Program-made: the position numbers and the translations under genes
Notes under the pieces: model-generated
Databases searched by the model: none
Seen by the model: the letters and a program-made list of their open reading frames with translations, nothing else
What the model was told of the DNA's origin: nothing
NCBI GenBank assembly: GCA_028822675.1
Contig: JAPKDE010000011.1
Coordinates: forward strand, 1 to 30,379
Direction of reading: 5' to 3'
DNA length: 30,379 nt
DNA from: Dehalococcoidia bacterium
Lineage (GTDB): Bacteria; Chloroflexota; Dehalococcoidia; UBA3495
Shown: one piece after another, positions 14,852 through 23,362 of the stretch
Layout: each line of letters begins with the position of its first letter
Position numbering within the stretch: the first letter of the stretch is position 1

Positions 14852-15649
14852 GTGGATTTAGGATTAAAAGACCGGGTTGCCATCGTTGGCGGCTCCAGCA
14901 GGGGCATGGGCCGTGCCATTGCCTTGGCATTTGCCCAAGAGGGTGCCAACGTGGCCATCAGCGCCCGCACTGAAGCAGACCTTAGGCGCACAGAGATAGA
15001 ACTGGCCCGCGTGGGCTCCCAGCAGCACGTTTTAGCCATCCCGGCAGACCTTTCTGTCGCCCGGGACATTCGGCGCGTGGTTCGGGACACCTTCAACCGC
15101 TTTGGCCAGATTGGAATCTTGGTCACCCACATGGGCTTTGGCCCGCCCGGACGCCCCTCCGAGTTCAACGACGAGACAATCATGACGGCCCTAGAAGAGA
15201 ATTTCCTCAGCGCCGTCCGCTTTACTATGGAAGTCATCCCGTACATGAAACAACAGCGGTGGGGCCGCATTGTCCACTTGCTGCCGTCTTTAGGCAGAAG
15301 ATTCGCCAACGGAACAGCCCTCTCCAACACTTCACAACTGGCCCTGATGGGCTACTCCAAGGCGTTGGCCAATGAACTGGCTCCGTTCAATATCACCGTC
15401 AATAACCTCGTATCAGGGCCGGTAGAGACCGATTTTCTAACTTCGTCCGTCGAGAATGAAGCCCAGAAGTCTGGTAAAGATTTCGATGCCCTAATGCGTG
15501 ACACTGTGACATCTATCCCTATGGGACGACTTGGTAAACCCGAGGAAGTGGGCGATCTGGTGACGTTTCTAGCCTCGGATCGGGCTTCTTTCCTGACTGG
15601 GACCAGCGTGGTGCTGGACGGCGGCATGCGCCAAACCATCAGCCAGTAA
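14852..15649 (+). CDS. Second short-chain dehydrogenase-like protein lacking catalytic Tyr/Lys
   Basis: A 265-residue SDR-fold protein starting at GTG with GGGAGG 9 bases upstream. The nucleotide motif GGSSRGMG is at 13-20. The usual NNAG is replaced by THMG. At the active site the aligned segment reads S158-N-T-S-Q162 in place of Y-x-x-x-K, while NELAPFNITVNNL and FLTGTSVVLDGG are normal. Proteins with an SN...R/Q segment here form a known divergent SDR group usually annotated as 3-oxoacyl-ACP reductases. It follows the CoA-transferase on the same strand after a hairpin. A broken M24 peptidase gene follows 40 bases later. Confidence 0.85.
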   Translation: MDLGLKDRVAIVGGSSRGMGRAIALAFAQEGANVAISARTEADLRRTEIELARVGSQQHVLAIPADLSVARDIRRVVRDTFNRFGQIGILVTHMGFGPPGRPSEFNDETIMTALEENFLSAVRFTMEVIPYMKQQRWGRIVHLLPSLGRRFANGTALSNTSQLALMGYSKALANELAPFNITVNNLVSGPVETDFLTSSVENEAQKSGKDFDALMRDTVTSIPMGRLGKPEEVGDLVTFLASDRASFLTGTSVVLDGGMRQTISQ

Positions 15650-15689
15650 AACCTTCAGAAATTCTCTCCAAAATACCCTCAAGAATTCT

Positions 15690-16870
15690 ATGGCAACAAC
15701 AAGAAATCTACCGCACAGCCCAGGAATACCTCATCGAGGAGGAGATTCCCGGCTGGCTAGTGTACGACTACCGGCATGCTAACCCCGTGTTCTGGCTGGT
15801 TATTTCCGCGTCGGGACACGTAACCCGCCCCTGCTATTTCTACCTACCTGCACAGGGCGAGCCAAGCCTGCTGGTTCATCACGTTGATGCCGGGAAGTTC
15901 GCCAACTCCGGCGTAAATGTGACCGTCTACAGCAGCCGCGAGTCCATGTTGGCCGCTCTCCGCGGTCTCTTGTCAGGCGTGAGCCTCGTGGCCATGGAAT
16001 ACTCACCGGAGAACACGCTGCTCCGGGTCTCACGTGTGGACGCCGGCACAATTGAACTGGTACGGAGCCTAGGACCGCAGGTGGTTTCTTCCGCAGACTT
16101 GATGCAGTACGCCACGCACCAGTGGACGCCTGAACCACTGGCCGACCACCTGGCCACGGCAGACAAGCTGGGCCTGATCGTAAATGAAGCGTTTGCCTAC
16201 GCTGGCAAGCACCTAGCTGAAGGAATAAACGAGTTCCAGGTGGCCGAGTTCATACGAAATCGGTTCGCCGAAGAAGCGATTGAGTCTCCCGACGGCCCAA
16301 TCGTGGCTGTTAACTCCAACGCTTCGGACCCGCATTACGAACCGTCTGCCGTCCAACACAGCCCCATCAAGCAGGGTGATTGGCTGTTAATCGACCCTTT
16401 GGGCCAAGGGTATTGCCGATGGCTGTGTTTACGCTGACATCACCTGGGTGGCCTATGTTGGCGAAACAGTGCCCGCCGCACGCCAGCAAGAGATCTTTGA
16501 CATCGTTATTGGCGCTCGTGACGCTGCTCTGCAGTATCTGAAAGACGCCCACAGCCAAGGAACGGCAGTTCAGGGCTGGCAGGCCGACGAAGTGGCTCGA
16601 GAATTTATATCCAGCCGAGGCTACGGCGAGTACTTCACCCACCGGCTGGGCCATAGCATCGGATTCGAGGTTCACAGTGAGGCGGTTAACCTGGACGGCT
16701 TCGAGACCCACGACACCCGCCGCATAATTCCCGGCATTTGCTTCTCCATCGAGCCTGGCATCTACCTACCCGAATTCGGAGTCCGCTCCGAGATTGACGT
16801 ATTCATGACAGCAGACGGCCCCTACGCCAGTTCCCCAGTCCAACACGAAGTTGTGCTGATCAAGGGCTAA
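15690..16870 (+). pseudogene. M24 metallopeptidase (Xaa-Pro aminopeptidase-like), frameshifted
   Basis: Two frames form one protein of about 393 residues. The N-terminal creatinase-like domain (PGWLVYDYRHANPVFW) lies in the first. The pita-bread domain continues in the second with ADITW, HRLGHSIGFEVHSE and CFSIEPGIY ... VRSEIDVF, which supply the Asp, His and Glu metal ligands. Removing one C at 16396 restores DLWAKGIADG and joins both parts. A second extra C near 15694 would give an ATG start (MEQQEIYRT), since the upstream frame otherwise has no start before a GTG at 15760 that would cut off the conserved N-terminus. Decayed gene or indel errors; all five metal ligands are intact once repaired. 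Confidence 0.8.
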
Positions 16871-16913
16871 CTAGGCACGGATTGGCCACTTACGGTCCAA
16901 AATTAACTGCAAT

Positions 16914-17291
16914 TCAGTCGGTCGGAAATCTGGTATCAAACGAATAGACCAGATTTTGGCCAGACGTTCTAGCTGCCGCCCAGATTAGAGCGTCAGAAAT
17001 GGACACCCTGCCTGAAGGTCGGCACATGAGAAGCGCCTCCAAGACTGTCCCTTTGTCCAGTCCGTGGCAGTGAACGTTACGTTTGCTAACAAACGCCATG
17101 AGGTGCTCAGTTACCACTTCTCTAGGCAAGTTATACACGGACCGTAAAACATGATCTGTCTCGGCCAGCGCCACTCCACTAATCCAAAGGTCTACATCAG
17201 AGTCAATAATCTTAGCGGCTCTTTTCGCCATCTCAGGCACGTCACGGACCAAATACCGCACCACCAAAGAAGTATCTAGGAACCCACTCAC
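16914..17291 (-). CDS. vapC: VapC-like PIN-domain toxin
   Basis: A 125-residue PIN-domain protein. The acidic residues expected for magnesium binding are Asp6 (FLDTS), Glu44 (ALAETDHV), Asp100 (SISDALIW) and Asp119 (SFDTRF), so it should be an active ribonuclease. VapC enzymes cut tRNA or rRNA when freed from their antitoxin. The start overlaps the antitoxin stop by 4 bases, the typical translationally coupled layout. Confidence 0.88.
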   Translation of the reverse strand: MSGFLDTSLVVRYLVRDVPEMAKRAAKIIDSDVDLWISGVALAETDHVLRSVYNLPREVVTEHLMAFVSKRNVHCHGLDKGTVLEALLMCRPSGRVSISDALIWAAARTSGQNLVYSFDTRFPTD

Positions 17292-17566
17292 CTGGCTGGC
17301 TCTGTTTTTTCAACCCATTCTTGGGCTGCGGCTTCCCTTGCCGTCTCGCGCGCCCTATCCCACTTGTCCCCGGGCCGGACCACCACTTCGGTGAATCGAG
17401 CAAGTGAACCTAGGAGTGACCTGTCGTGTTCGGGTGGCACAAAGTGAATCTCAACGTGCCCGTCAACGATGCTCTGTAACGCCATCCAGCCTGGCTCCAC
17501 GCCTAATTCGTCCCTAATTTCTTTGGCAATGACTACCTGGCCTTTTTGACCTACAACATGTGGCAA
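17288..17566 (-). CDS. vapB: VapB-like antitoxin with AbrB/SpoVT fold
   Basis: A 92-residue protein. Residues 4-45 form the swapped-hairpin AbrB DNA-binding domain (VGQKGQVVIAKEIRDELGVE). The C-terminal part (RPGDKWDRARETAREAAAQE) is helical and acidic-basic, as expected for wrapping the toxin. The start is a TTG with GGAG 9 bases upstream. Its product should bind its own promoter; the AT-rich repeats at 17591-17604 are candidate sites. Confidence 0.85.
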   Translation of the reverse strand: MPHVVGQKGQVVIAKEIRDELGVEPGWMALQSIVDGHVEIHFVPPEHDRSLLGSLARFTEVVVRPGDKWDRARETAREAAAQEWVEKTEPAR

Positions 17567-17590
17567 AGTACGACTACTCCATTCAGTTAG

Positions 17591-17604
17591 TATGAATTAT
17601 GAAT
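17591..17604 (-). promoter_or_regulatory. Tandem TATGAAT repeats upstream of vapBC
   Basis: Two head-to-tail copies of TATGAAT lie 25 bases before the antitoxin start in an AT-rich segment (17584-17617) that also holds -10-like sequences. Likely promoter/operator for autoregulation. Confidence 0.4.
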
Positions 17605-17758
17605 ATAAGTATAACATTTGGCCTTAAGGGTCACTATTCAGTTTCAGGTTGTGAATACGGCATGGTTGCCCTGCACTTACGTTGCCATTAGAATTGGCGC
17701 GACCCGGTTCCCGTATCTATTACCAATCCCTTAACCAAATCTTTACTGGGGGCGTGCT

Positions 17759-18955
17759 ATGAAATTCTCACTGGCCTATGAAATGCAACGGCCAATGCTC
17801 GATGACCATGCAGTCATCGAAGAGACCATTGAACAGTGCATCCTGGCCGACGAGATGGGGTTCGACGCCGTGTGGTTCGTGGAACACCATTTTCTGACCA
17901 CGTTTTCCGGCTCGCCCTGTCCCGAGGTGATTTTCGGCGCACTCAGTCGTCTGACCAAGCGCATCCGCCTCGGTTTTGGTGTGTCGGTGCTGCCGTACCA
18001 CCACCCGGTACGCGTGGCTGAACGGGTGGCCATGGTTGACCAACTCTCCCACGGACGGGTTGAATTCGGCACTGGTCGGTCCGCTCCCTACGAGCAGATA
18101 GGCATGGGCATCGACCCGCGCGACACTAGGGAGATGTGGGACGAGTCTCTGAGCATGATTCCCAAGATCTGGAGCTCGGATTACTTCGAATTCGAGGGCA
18201 AGTTCTGGAATGTGCCCCCTCGTCAGGTCCTACCAAAGCCTTATCAGAAGCCACACCCGCCCATCTGGGTGGCTGCACTGCAGCCGGCCACTTACGAGAT
18301 CGCCGCCCAAAAGGGGATCGGCGTGATGGCTCTAGGCGTGAACGCACCGGCGGTACTCGAGCCAGAGATCAAGAAATACAAAGCGGCCGTCAAAAATGCG
18401 ACGCCGGTTGGTTTAACCACGAATGACCAGTGGCTCAGCTCCATTTTTGGCCTCTGCGGTGATGACAGCAAAGCCACTCGCGATCTTTCCGCCCAGTCGT
18501 TGAAGACTTTCTTTGGCCCCGGCAGGCCATACGTTCAGGACCAAAAGGATGTCTACGAGAAGCTGCTCCAGCAATGGGGCGGCATCCCGGAACACCTGTT
18601 ATCCAATTTCGCCCGTTACGTTGACGTCGATAAGACCCCTACAGCCACGAATGGCAACTCGGCAAACTCGTTTGACCTGTCGGGAGGCGGGCTCGCTCAA
18701 AAAATCTGGGAGGAGTTTGACTCGGAGACTATGGCCGAGCGCGGAGTAATCGTGGCTGGAGACCCGGAGGCCTGCATCAGAGGTGCAAAGCTCCATGAAG
18801 CGACAGGCGTGGATGAACTTCAGTTTCTGATGGCCACTGAGACCGTTGGTCACGAAGCGGTCATGAAGTCCATCGAGATGTTCGGCAAATACGTACTACC
18901 AGAGTTCCGCAAAAACAATCCAGGCCCAACAGAACCAAATTGCCCCCTCACCTAA
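17759..18955 (+). CDS. Luciferase-like (LLM class) flavin-dependent monooxygenase
   Basis: A 398-residue TIM-barrel protein of the bacterial luciferase-like family. The start is the ATG at 17759 with GGGGGC upstream. N-terminal FSLAYEMQRP, then DEMGFDAVWFVEHHF at 30-44, RIRLGFGVSVLPYHHPVRVAERVAMVDQLSHGR and FGTGRSAPYEQIG are the usual flavin and barrel motifs. These enzymes use reduced FMN or F420 and oxygen to oxidise alkanesulfonates, ketones, amines or other organics; the substrate is unknown. A second member lies convergently at 19132-20211. Such genes are strongly expanded in SAR202 genomes. Confidence 0.92.
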   Translation: MKFSLAYEMQRPMLDDHAVIEETIEQCILADEMGFDAVWFVEHHFLTTFSGSPCPEVIFGALSRLTKRIRLGFGVSVLPYHHPVRVAERVAMVDQLSHGRVEFGTGRSAPYEQIGMGIDPRDTREMWDESLSMIPKIWSSDYFEFEGKFWNVPPRQVLPKPYQKPHPPIWVAALQPATYEIAAQKGIGVMALGVNAPAVLEPEIKKYKAAVKNATPVGLTTNDQWLSSIFGLCGDDSKATRDLSAQSLKTFFGPGRPYVQDQKDVYEKLLQQWGGIPEHLLSNFARYVDVDKTPTATNGNSANSFDLSGGGLAQKIWEEFDSETMAERGVIVAGDPEACIRGAKLHEATGVDELQFLMATETVGHEAVMKSIEMFGKYVLPEFRKNNPGPTEPNCPLT

Positions 18956-19075
18956 CAGCAGCTGAGCCGCTGGACGAATACTTGCCGGTTTTCAGTATCT
19001 AGTCGTGGATTAAGCCTGGTTGATAAGAAAATACACTTCTGGTTCTTCTGGTTTCTGGCAGTGTCGGAAGTACGT

Positions 19076-19108
19076 AAAAGCCTTGTTCAATTAACAAACA
19101 GGGCTTTT
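19076..19108. terminator. Bidirectional terminator between convergent monooxygenase genes
   Basis: A 12-bp stem with one mismatch (19076-19087 with 19097-19108) and a 9-base loop, flanked by A and T tracts. It serves both convergent genes. Confidence 0.8.
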
Positions 19109-19131
19109 TACACCAATTTTGAATTCAGTTG

Positions 19132-20211
19132 CTAGCCTAGATCGGCGATTTTGGGGCCTACTTCATTCTTTAGAAGTTCTAGGCATTCGTGCTGCCACTC
19201 GTGGTTTTCCGGGTCCTGCGTGACCGTCAGCAGGGTGCCGAAGCCGCCCACTTCTCCGTAAATGTTACGAATCTTGTCGGCAACTTCCTGAGGGTCGCCT
19301 ACGATCCAGACGTTGTCCATCAGGTATTCCACGTCGACAGCCTCGTCGGACATATCAGGTGAGATCTTGGAGCCGGCCAGCAGGCCGGATTGGCGGTTTG
19401 GCTCTTGGTGGACTTGATAGTTCCGAACCAATACTTCGTTTGCCCGTTCTCGGGCTTCTTTAGGTGTGGACGCAACCAACACGTCACGGGCAATGTGCCA
19501 CTGGCTCCGGTCCGCACTACGCCCTGCGCTGATGGCCCCAGCTTCAAACTCCTCCCAATGCCCCACTAGGTTGGGCACCGACAGGGTTGGGCTGCTCATT
19601 GGAATCCAGCCCTGCACGCCTGCGTTCCTGATGGAGTCGGAACGGATTGTCGTTGCGGCCGCGCTGATCGGCGGATGGGGAACCTGGAAGGGCTTCATGT
19701 GCAGCCCGCGTTCCTTAACCGAGTCCAGTTCTGGGGCAGAAATATCAAAATACTTGCCGTGGTACTCGAACTTGCCTTCGTTCTGCCACATCTTCAGCAC
19801 CACATCCAAGACCTCTTTTGAGCGTTCGCCCACGCCTACACGGTCGTTCGAATCCAAGCCATACAGCTCCAGGTCGGTTGGTATGGCGCGAGTGCCAATG
19901 CCCCAGTAGAACCGGCCGCGGCAAAGGTGGTCCAGCATGGCCAATCGGTGGGCCAGGTCAACGGGATTGTGGATGGCCAGCAGGGTAACGCCGGTACCAA
20001 ATATTATGTTCTCAGTCATGCCTGAGGCTTTGGCAATGAGCAAATCAGGGGCGGGGGCGTTCTCCCAGCGCTCCGTCACATGCTCGCCAATCCAAGCCTC
20101 TGTGTAGCCAAGCTGGTCTGCTTTAACGATCAAAGTTAGGTCTCGATCGTACGAATCTGCGTAAGAGCGGTGCGGCGGATGCAGCGGCATCATGAATAAT
20201 CCGAATTCCAT
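19132..20211 (-). CDS. Second luciferase-like flavin-dependent monooxygenase
   Basis: A 359-residue protein starting at ATG with GGAG 6 bases upstream. It begins MEFGLFMMPLHPP and has QLGYTEAWIGEHVTE, IIFGTGVTLLAIHNPVDLAHRLAMLDHL and FYWGIGTRAIPTDLELYG. This pattern resembles the limonene-monooxygenase / LLM subgroup rather than the first copy at 17759, so the two are not recent duplicates. It probably oxidises a small organic substrate with reduced flavin. It is divergent from the binding-protein gene at 20453. Confidence 0.92.
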   Translation of the reverse strand: MEFGLFMMPLHPPHRSYADSYDRDLTLIVKADQLGYTEAWIGEHVTERWENAPAPDLLIAKASGMTENIIFGTGVTLLAIHNPVDLAHRLAMLDHLCRGRFYWGIGTRAIPTDLELYGLDSNDRVGVGERSKEVLDVVLKMWQNEGKFEYHGKYFDISAPELDSVKERGLHMKPFQVPHPPISAAATTIRSDSIRNAGVQGWIPMSSPTLSVPNLVGHWEEFEAGAISAGRSADRSQWHIARDVLVASTPKEARERANEVLVRNYQVHQEPNRQSGLLAGSKISPDMSDEAVDVEYLMDNVWIVGDPQEVADKIRNIYGEVGGFGTLLTVTQDPENHEWQHECLELLKNEVGPKIADLG

Positions 20212-20392
20212 AGAGGCTCCTTTGATTGGCGCGTGCCCATATTCAATAAGGGCGTGTTCGTAAGATCGTGCGCCGTGGTTTTTATTGTGGGCTGATACTA
20301 TGTCAGGCCCATATCACTGTCAAGCTAATCAGGCGTGGGCCAGGCACGGTGCATACGGTTCGGGCAGCACTTCCTGTGCTGTGGTAAACTTT

Positions 20393-20420
20393 TTGACATT
20401 ATCGAATAAACGTTATTCGA
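20393..20420 (+). promoter_or_regulatory. Consensus -35 with adjacent perfect palindrome
   Basis: TTGACA (20393-20398) is followed by the palindrome TCGAATAA-ACG-TTATTCGA (20402-20420), which covers the region between -35 and the start of the transcript. A -10 is not obvious (TATTCG at a 15-base spacing is poor). This looks like an operator controlling the 20453 gene and perhaps the divergent monooxygenase. Confidence 0.5.
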
Positions 20421-20452
20421 CGAATTAAATAGCATATTTAGGATAAATAGAT

Positions 20453-21373
20453 ATGAAAAAGGTAGTTAGCGAAACCAGCGGCGCAGTATTCAGCCTCCCT
20501 TGGTTCGTGGCCAAGGATGAAGGGTTCTTCAAGGAGGAGGGCATCGACATGGAATTTGTCGAGTCTCTAGCTGTGAAAGTTGACCACCACACCACCAATC
20601 CGGAAGAGGTTGACCCGATCCTAGGTCACACACCGTTTGAAGACCAGCAGGTGGCCATTTATCGGGCTTGAGAAGAAGGTCAGGTCCGTCGGGCCTACGA
20701 GAGTAAACAGGGCGCAAAGGTAATTGGATTACGCTCCGCAGTCGCCAATCAGGCGCTGATGGTTCGGGCAGAATCAGAGCATTACTACCCCAGTTCGTTG
20801 GCAAATAAACCAATTGCCGTTCAGTTCCATGCCGGTTCCCACTATACCGTTCTTCGGTTGTTGGAGGGTTACATCCCCGCTGGCAAGATTAATCTGCTCC
20901 ATTACGGCAGCCCTCGTTATCGGTTTGAAGCTATGATGAACGGCGAAGTCGATGCGGCCATGCTGATGGAGCCATGGATTTCTTTGGCCGAAAAGAACGG
21001 TTGCCGTTCGGTCTGTGAAGGCCACTATTTGGGAGCGGAGAACGCCAGCGACAACATGGATGAGGAAACCTTCAGTGCCATCAACCGGGCCGTGGTGAAG
21101 GCGGTAGACCTGATCAACGCAGACAAGAAGAGGTTCTTGCACTACTTGATCGACTCGCCTAGGTTCGCGGAGGCAGCCGCTGAGTGGGGCGGCCTCACGG
21201 TGGACGACTTCCACCTGCCACGCCTGCGTTACGCTCATCCAAGGCCGTATACAGAAGAACAGTTGGAGGATACTTACAACTGGATGGTCCGGTGGGACCT
21301 TCTTAACGCAGCAGTTTGTGCCACCGACTACGTCGATAACCGTGACGTCGAGGCTATCGCAGCCGACGACTAG
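20453..21373 (+). pseudogene. NMT1/THI5-like ABC substrate-binding protein with in-frame TGA
   Basis: One frame of 307 codons interrupted only by a TGA at 20669-20671 (residue 73). Before it: MKKVVSETSGAVFSLPWFVA and KDEGFFKEEGIDMEFVESL, the pattern of nitrate/sulfonate/thiamine-precursor binding proteins. After it: GAKVIGLRSAVANQALMVR, VQFHAGSHYTVLRLLEGY and GEVDAAMLMEPWISLAEKNG, the second lobe. The start ATG has AGGA 10 bases upstream. There is no signal peptide, so it may work inside the cell or have lost export. No permease or ATPase gene is adjacent. The TGA could be a nonsense mutation from TGG or CGA, or a sequence error; both sides stay perfectly in frame. Confidence 0.8.
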
Positions 21374-21399
21374 CCTAGGCGCAACACTTCAGAAAAAGC

Positions 21400-21436
21400 A
21401 AAGCCGACCCCGGTGACAATCAGGGTCGGCTTTTTG
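21400..21436 (+). terminator. Terminator after the binding-protein gene
   Basis: An 11-bp perfect stem (AAAGCCGACCC/GGGTCGGCTTT) with a 12-base loop and a T tract, 27 bases after the stop. Confidence 0.9.
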
Positions 21437-21542
21437 TTTGTCCAACACTTGGCAATTCGTATTAACCGAGCATACGACGATAGATTACAATTGAATCAGT
21501 AAGGTTGACTCATCCGCAGGCTCAGCAGAGGAGAAATCTGCC

Positions 21543-22388
21543 ATGCCCTTCCGAATCCGACGACGTTCCAATGTAGCCGTGATCGAAATACACGGAGTGA
21601 TCGGTAATCACGTAAAAATACCTGAATACTCAAAACTGATTGACTCCCTGGCCAGTGATACACTCCTGAAAGCGTTGGTTTTGGACATTGATTCGCCGGG
21701 CGGCTCAGCCACAGGGTCAGAGGTGTTATACCGGTCCCTCCAACGAGTGGCCGACGTTAAGCCGGTTTACGCCTACATCCGCGGAATGGGCGCGTCAGGC
21801 GGGTATTACCTGGCCTGTGCTGCCAGCAAGATTTACGGCCTGCCCACCGCATTGGTTGGCTCTATAGGCGTGATTTATCTCCGCCCAGTACTGGAACAAC
21901 TGCTGGCCAAGGTCGGCGTGGAGTTCTCCGTGTACAAAAGTGGCGAGTTCAAAGACATGACCGGGTTCTGGCGCAGCCCAACGGACCGGGAGTCGGCAAA
22001 ATTCCAGGAGCTTATCGACGAAATCTTCAATAATTTCGTGATGGTCGTAGCTAACGGACGCTCGCTGGAAGAATCTAAGGTTCGGGAAGTGGCAACCGGA
22101 GAGGTTATGACCGCCCAGCGGGCCATCGGCATGGGTTTGGTGGACGAGATCGGCGATTTCCAAGACACGTTGGAGGCTGCTGCAGTGGCTGGCGGCTGCA
22201 AACCAACGCCAAAGTGGATTCGCCCCAGTCGCAGCTTCACTCAGCGTATGTTCGCGCGCACCAGCATTGGGAGCCAGTCCGGAGGATTAGCCGTTTTAGA
22301 CGGCCTGCAACGCATCATGTCCGGCGGAATTTATTACCTGGAGCCTGGGCACATCTCAGGCGGAGACTACGGCTTGTCCGACTCCTAG
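21543..22388 (+). CDS. sppA: SppA-like S49 serine peptidase, without membrane anchor
   Basis: A 281-residue short-form SppA. GAGGAG lies upstream of the ATG. Motifs are LDIDSPGGSATGSE (48-60), the nucleophile in GMGASGGYYLA (Ser85) and the general-base Lys137 in GEFKDM; the 52-residue spacing equals that of Bacillus SppA. Canonical SppA has an N-terminal membrane helix and degrades cleaved signal peptides or membrane proteins. Here the protein begins MPFRIRRRSN with no hydrophobic segment, so it should be soluble or only peripherally bound. It has its own unit after a terminator and meets mazG convergently 15 bases later. Confidence 0.88.
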   Translation: MPFRIRRRSNVAVIEIHGVIGNHVKIPEYSKLIDSLASDTLLKALVLDIDSPGGSATGSEVLYRSLQRVADVKPVYAYIRGMGASGGYYLACAASKIYGLPTALVGSIGVIYLRPVLEQLLAKVGVEFSVYKSGEFKDMTGFWRSPTDRESAKFQELIDEIFNNFVMVVANGRSLEESKVREVATGEVMTAQRAIGMGLVDEIGDFQDTLEAAAVAGGCKPTPKWIRPSRSFTQRMFARTSIGSQSGGLAVLDGLQRIMSGGIYYLEPGHISGGDYGLSDS

Positions 22389-22403
22389 AAGCCTGCTATC
22401 CGG

Positions 22404-23240
22404 CTAGCCGACGATACGCTTGGCTTCCTGCCAGAGTTGTTCTTTATCGTTTAATGGAAGTGTGTTGAAGTCTTGACCACGCTCAGCGGCCAGTGATTCC
22501 ATGCTCAGATAACGCCTACTAAAGCGTTGGTTGGCCTGCCGTAAAACATCCTCGGCATGTGCACCGTTCCAGCGGGTCAGGTTGACGATCGTAAAGAGAA
22601 TATCGCCCAACTCGTGCTCTTTTTCCTCTGACGATGCGGCGGCTTTGAACTCAGCCACCTCTTCTACCAGCTTGTCCAGCACGCCTGAGATGTCATCCCA
22701 TTCAAATCCAGCTTTTCCAACCCGGTCCTGCATCAACTGGGCGTAGGCCAAAGCCGGCAGGTCGATGGGAATTCCTTCCACGGGTGATTTCTTTTCACCT
22801 TTCGCTTGTCTTTCTGCCGCCTTTATCTTTTCCCAGTTGCGCTCAACCTCTCGGGCGTCTTCCGCGTGCCCATCGGCGAATACGTGGGGATGGCGGCGGA
22901 CCAATTTGGAATTTATGTTGCGCAGCACGTCCTCAAGCTGAAAATCTCCGGCCTCCTGGGCGATATCCGCGTGAAAAGCGATCTGAACCATCAGGTCGCC
23001 CAGTTCTTCCGACAAGATAGCTGGGTTCCCTTGGTCAATGGCTTCAATGACCTCGTATGACTCTTCCAGCAAATTGCGTTTCAGCGAGTCGTGGGTCTGC
23101 TCTCGGTCCCAGGGGCAACCGCCAGGCGCGCGCAGCTTGGCAACAATATCCACCAGAGTCTGAAACGTGCCCAGTTCCTGATTGGAAAACGGCTGATTCG
23201 GGGTTGATTGGCCTTGTGATGAATCCTTTTTTGACGCCAT
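22404..23240 (-). CDS. mazG: MazG nucleoside triphosphate pyrophosphohydrolase
   Basis: A 278-residue two-domain MazG. Domain 1 has GCPWDREQTHDSLKRNLLEE, the EExxE at 59-63 and EELGD at 78-82, which bind magnesium. Domain 2 repeats the pattern weakly (LVEEVAEFKAA ... HELGDILFTIVNL). The enzyme hydrolyses NTPs to NMP and pyrophosphate, cleaning damaged nucleotides or modulating alarmones. The first 20 residues are polar and extra. No Shine-Dalgarno; a TATAAT ends 6 bases before the ATG, so the mRNA is probably leaderless. Confidence 0.93.
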   Translation of the reverse strand: MASKKDSSQGQSTPNQPFSNQELGTFQTLVDIVAKLRAPGGCPWDREQTHDSLKRNLLEESYEVIEAIDQGNPAILSEELGDLMVQIAFHADIAQEAGDFQLEDVLRNINSKLVRRHPHVFADGHAEDAREVERNWEKIKAAERQAKGEKKSPVEGIPIDLPALAYAQLMQDRVGKAGFEWDDISGVLDKLVEEVAEFKAAASSEEKEHELGDILFTIVNLTRWNGAHAEDVLRQANQRFSRRYLSMESLAAERGQDFNTLPLNDKEQLWQEAKRIVG

Positions 23241-23246
23241 GGACGA

Positions 23247-23276
23247 ATTATAGATTGAGGGTTGGTTGCTTCACAA
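23247..23276 (-). promoter_or_regulatory. Promoter of mazG, predicting a leaderless mRNA
   Basis: On the minus strand TTGTGA (23271-23276), an 18-base spacer and TATAAT (23247-23252), with 6 bases between the -10 and the ATG. This is the same geometry as at the marR-like gene. Confidence 0.6.
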
Positions 23277-23362
23277 GCTGGCCAGTGCTAAGTTAAGGTG
23301 AGCTGCCAGGCACAATCTGCACCTATTCCAAGGCCTGAGTAGGCCGTTAATACGGAGAACAC

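Noticed and set aside
14707..15330. Minus-strand 207-codon frame
   Set aside because: Antisense shadow of the second SDR gene.
20669..20671. TGA as selenocysteine or as Trp by code change
   Set aside because: Trp is encoded by TGG in many genes here, TGA ends the DHA2 transporter gene, and I see no selenocysteine hairpin after it.
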